From contig NZ_JAKQYM010000001.1 in the NCBI RefSeq assembly GCF_022662535.1, positions 372,001-436,000 on the forward strand: DNA of 64,000 nt, given 5' to 3'. The notes beneath the pieces were generated by a model. The model did not search any database, was not told where the DNA came from, and worked only from the letters and a program-made list of their open reading frames with translations. The position numbers and the translations under genes were made by a program. Shown here in pieces: positions 62,997-64,000 of this stretch; positions within the stretch are counted from its first letter, which is position 1, and every line of letters starts with the position of its first letter. This DNA comes from Polaribacter marinus (GTDB lineage Bacteria > Bacteroidota > Bacteroidia > Flavobacteriales > Flavobacteriaceae).

Positions 62997-63578
62997 TTAT
63001 GAGTAGTTTTTCTCTAAAAAAGCAACTAATTTCTGTATTGCAATTCCTCTATGAGAAATTTTATTTTTTTCTTCAGAACTCATCTCAGCAAAGGATTTAT
63101 TGAAACCTTCAGGTTTAAAAATAGGGTCGTAACCAAAACCTTTTTTCCCTTTTTTTTCTGTTAAGATTTCTCCCTTGCAAACACCTTCGAAAAGAATTTT
63201 CTGATGCTTTAAATTTAAAGCAATTGCAGTTCTAAATTGTGCTTTTCTGTTGGTTTTATTTTTTAGTTTAAGAATTAATTTCTGCATATTGTTTTCAGAA
63301 TTACTTGGCTCTCCTGCAAAACGAGCAGAATAGACACCAGGTTTTCCATTTAAACTTTCTACTTCCAAACCTGTATCATCGGCAAAACAATTAAAACCAA
63401 ATTTTTGTGTAATGTAATCTGCTTTTAATTTGGCATTACCTTCTAAAGTTGTTTCCGTTTCGTCAATTTCATCAAAACAATGAATGTCTTTTAAACTCAA
63501 TAGCTCTATCGAGTTGGGTAACATTTTTTGCACTTCAGCAAGTTTGTTTAAATTATTGGTTGCAAAAACTAATTTCAT
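62997..63578 (-). CDS. rdgB: Non-canonical purine NTP pyrophosphatase (RdgB/HAM1)
   Basis: 193 residues from ATG 63578 ([16 protein letters not shown]); an in-frame ATG at 63596 overlaps the -7 promoter box (63594-63601) and is excluded. Motifs: [35 protein letters not shown] (about 67-88), [12 protein letters not shown] (about 148-159), and [11 protein letters not shown]. It removes ITP/XTP and similar nucleotides from the pool. The stop is 56 bp before the importer permease gene. Confidence 0.95.
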   Translation of the reverse strand: MKLVFATNNLNKLAEVQKMLPNSIELLSLKDIHCFDEIDETETTLEGNAKLKADYITQKFGFNCFADDTGLEVESLNGKPGVYSARFAGEPSNSENNMQKLILKLKNKTNRKAQFRTAIALNLKHQKILFEGVCKGEILTEKKGKKGFGYDPIFKPEGFNKSFAEMSSEEKNKISHRGIAIQKLVAFLEKNYS

Positions 63579-63593
63579 TTGTTTTAATTTCAG

Positions 63594-63601
63594 CAAATGT
63601 A
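63594..63601 (-). promoter_or_regulatory. Bacteroidota -7 promoter element (TACATTTG) for rdgB
   Basis: Minus strand TACATTTGC, 15 bp before ATG 63578; it decides the rdgB start. Confidence 0.6.
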
Positions 63602-64000
63602 AGAAATTTAAGAGTGAGATTTTAGAAGGTCTTAACTTGTTAAAAAATATGGTGAATGAAGATTGTTCTACTTAAAAAAATCTCTTAGATAGATTTTGAT
63701 TTGAATTTTTATAAAGATAACTTGCCAATGTAGACTTACAAAAAAGTTTAAGTAAGTATATTATTCTTCCCCCGAATTATAAATAATTACCCATTTTATT
63801 TTGTAATAAAAAATGATATTGGCAAGCTTTTTTAATGAATTTTTGCTAAATTCAAACTCTTTATAAATACTACTCAAAAATAAAACTAAATAAACAATTA
63901 ATCTTATTGAAAAATTTATAAGGTTAATGTTTTAGAAGAATCAGTAAGAGTTTTAGCATATCAGTAAACTATTTTTTTATAGAGAAAGTATTTGTCTTAC
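63597..64000. other. Gene-free stretch at the right edge
   Basis: About 400 bp with no credible open reading frame on either strand; the AT content is very high. It holds the rdgB promoter at the left and one structured segment (63721-63836). Nothing else can be supported. Confidence 0.6.
63721..63836 (+). repeat. Spaced inverted repeat with T-run, possible ncRNA or terminator element
   Basis: CTTGCCAAT (63721-63729) and ATTGGCAAG (63818-63826) are perfect 9-bp arms 88 bp apart; a T6 run follows the second arm. Between them a smaller hairpin, CTTAC / GTAAG, lies within about 63735-63757. The arrangement resembles a small structured RNA with a terminator-like end, but no promoter is clear. 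Confidence 0.4.

Overview
The window is a contiguous piece of a low-GC, AT-rich chromosome from a marine-type member of the Flavobacteriaceae (Bacteroidota; Polaribacter/Tenacibaculum-like, genus inferred only). Evidence: Bacteroidota-type promoters (TAnnTTTG at -7, sometimes TTTG at -33), almost no Shine-Dalgarno sequences, several TTG starts, type IX secretion (T9SS) type-B sorting domains, and lineage-typical families such as the DUF3276 PUR-alpha-like protein, BatA-domain protein, DUF5916 barrel and RprXY-like two-component pair. No rRNA, tRNA, CRISPR array, prophage or transposase was seen. Most of the window is core chromosome.

Layout. 1-3044: an overlapping housekeeping/sugar operon (idi end, queD, manA, kdsB, HAD phosphatase). 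3085-6797: two small conserved orphan genes, an ECF sigma / anti-sigma-like / Spy-like sensor operon with two matching ECF-type promoters, and a 482-aa conserved family of unknown function. 6883-10965: an MBL-fold hydrolase, then a four-gene operon joining a coiled-coil protein, a longin/roadblock-like protein, a Rab-like small GTPase and a hybrid histidine kinase. 10982-21755 (minus strand): aminotransferase, DEAD-box helicase, esterase, DUF4870 protein, a dihydroorotase-like protein lacking its metal histidines, a BatA-type membrane protein, a DUF2400 protein, LolD and a DUF5916 outer-membrane protein. 22051-27987: sucC, a secreted orphan, a 22-bp-phased palindrome array, a secreted CAP-lectin protein with a poly-Asn linker, a frameshifted remnant and uvrB.

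28017-42503 is the accessory highlight: four consecutive large T9SS type-B cargo proteins. The last two share a direct repeat of about 2.87 kb that appears identical and encodes the same C-terminal stalk of about 955 residues under two unrelated N-terminal heads. One of the first pair has lost a normal start codon: its signal peptide is in frame but is preceded only by CTG/ATA codons.

42533-63596: an ABC-2 exporter, menaquinone genes (thioesterase, isochorismate synthase), DUF3276, an ABC exporter, leucine dehydrogenase, nusB-DUF1573-yajC, ybbR-coaE, an RprXY-like two-component system, Sua5/TsaC, a glycosyltransferase, a lone HsdR-N-type nuclease domain divergent from holA, an M28 peptidase lipoprotein, a BtuCD/FecCD-type importer without a binding protein, and rdgB. 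The last 400 bp carry no gene but contain a spaced inverted repeat followed by a T-run.

The best candidate for a poorly described system is the Rab-like GTPase operon (7763-10965). The best candidates for recent genome dynamics are the homogenised cargo genes and the phased palindrome array.
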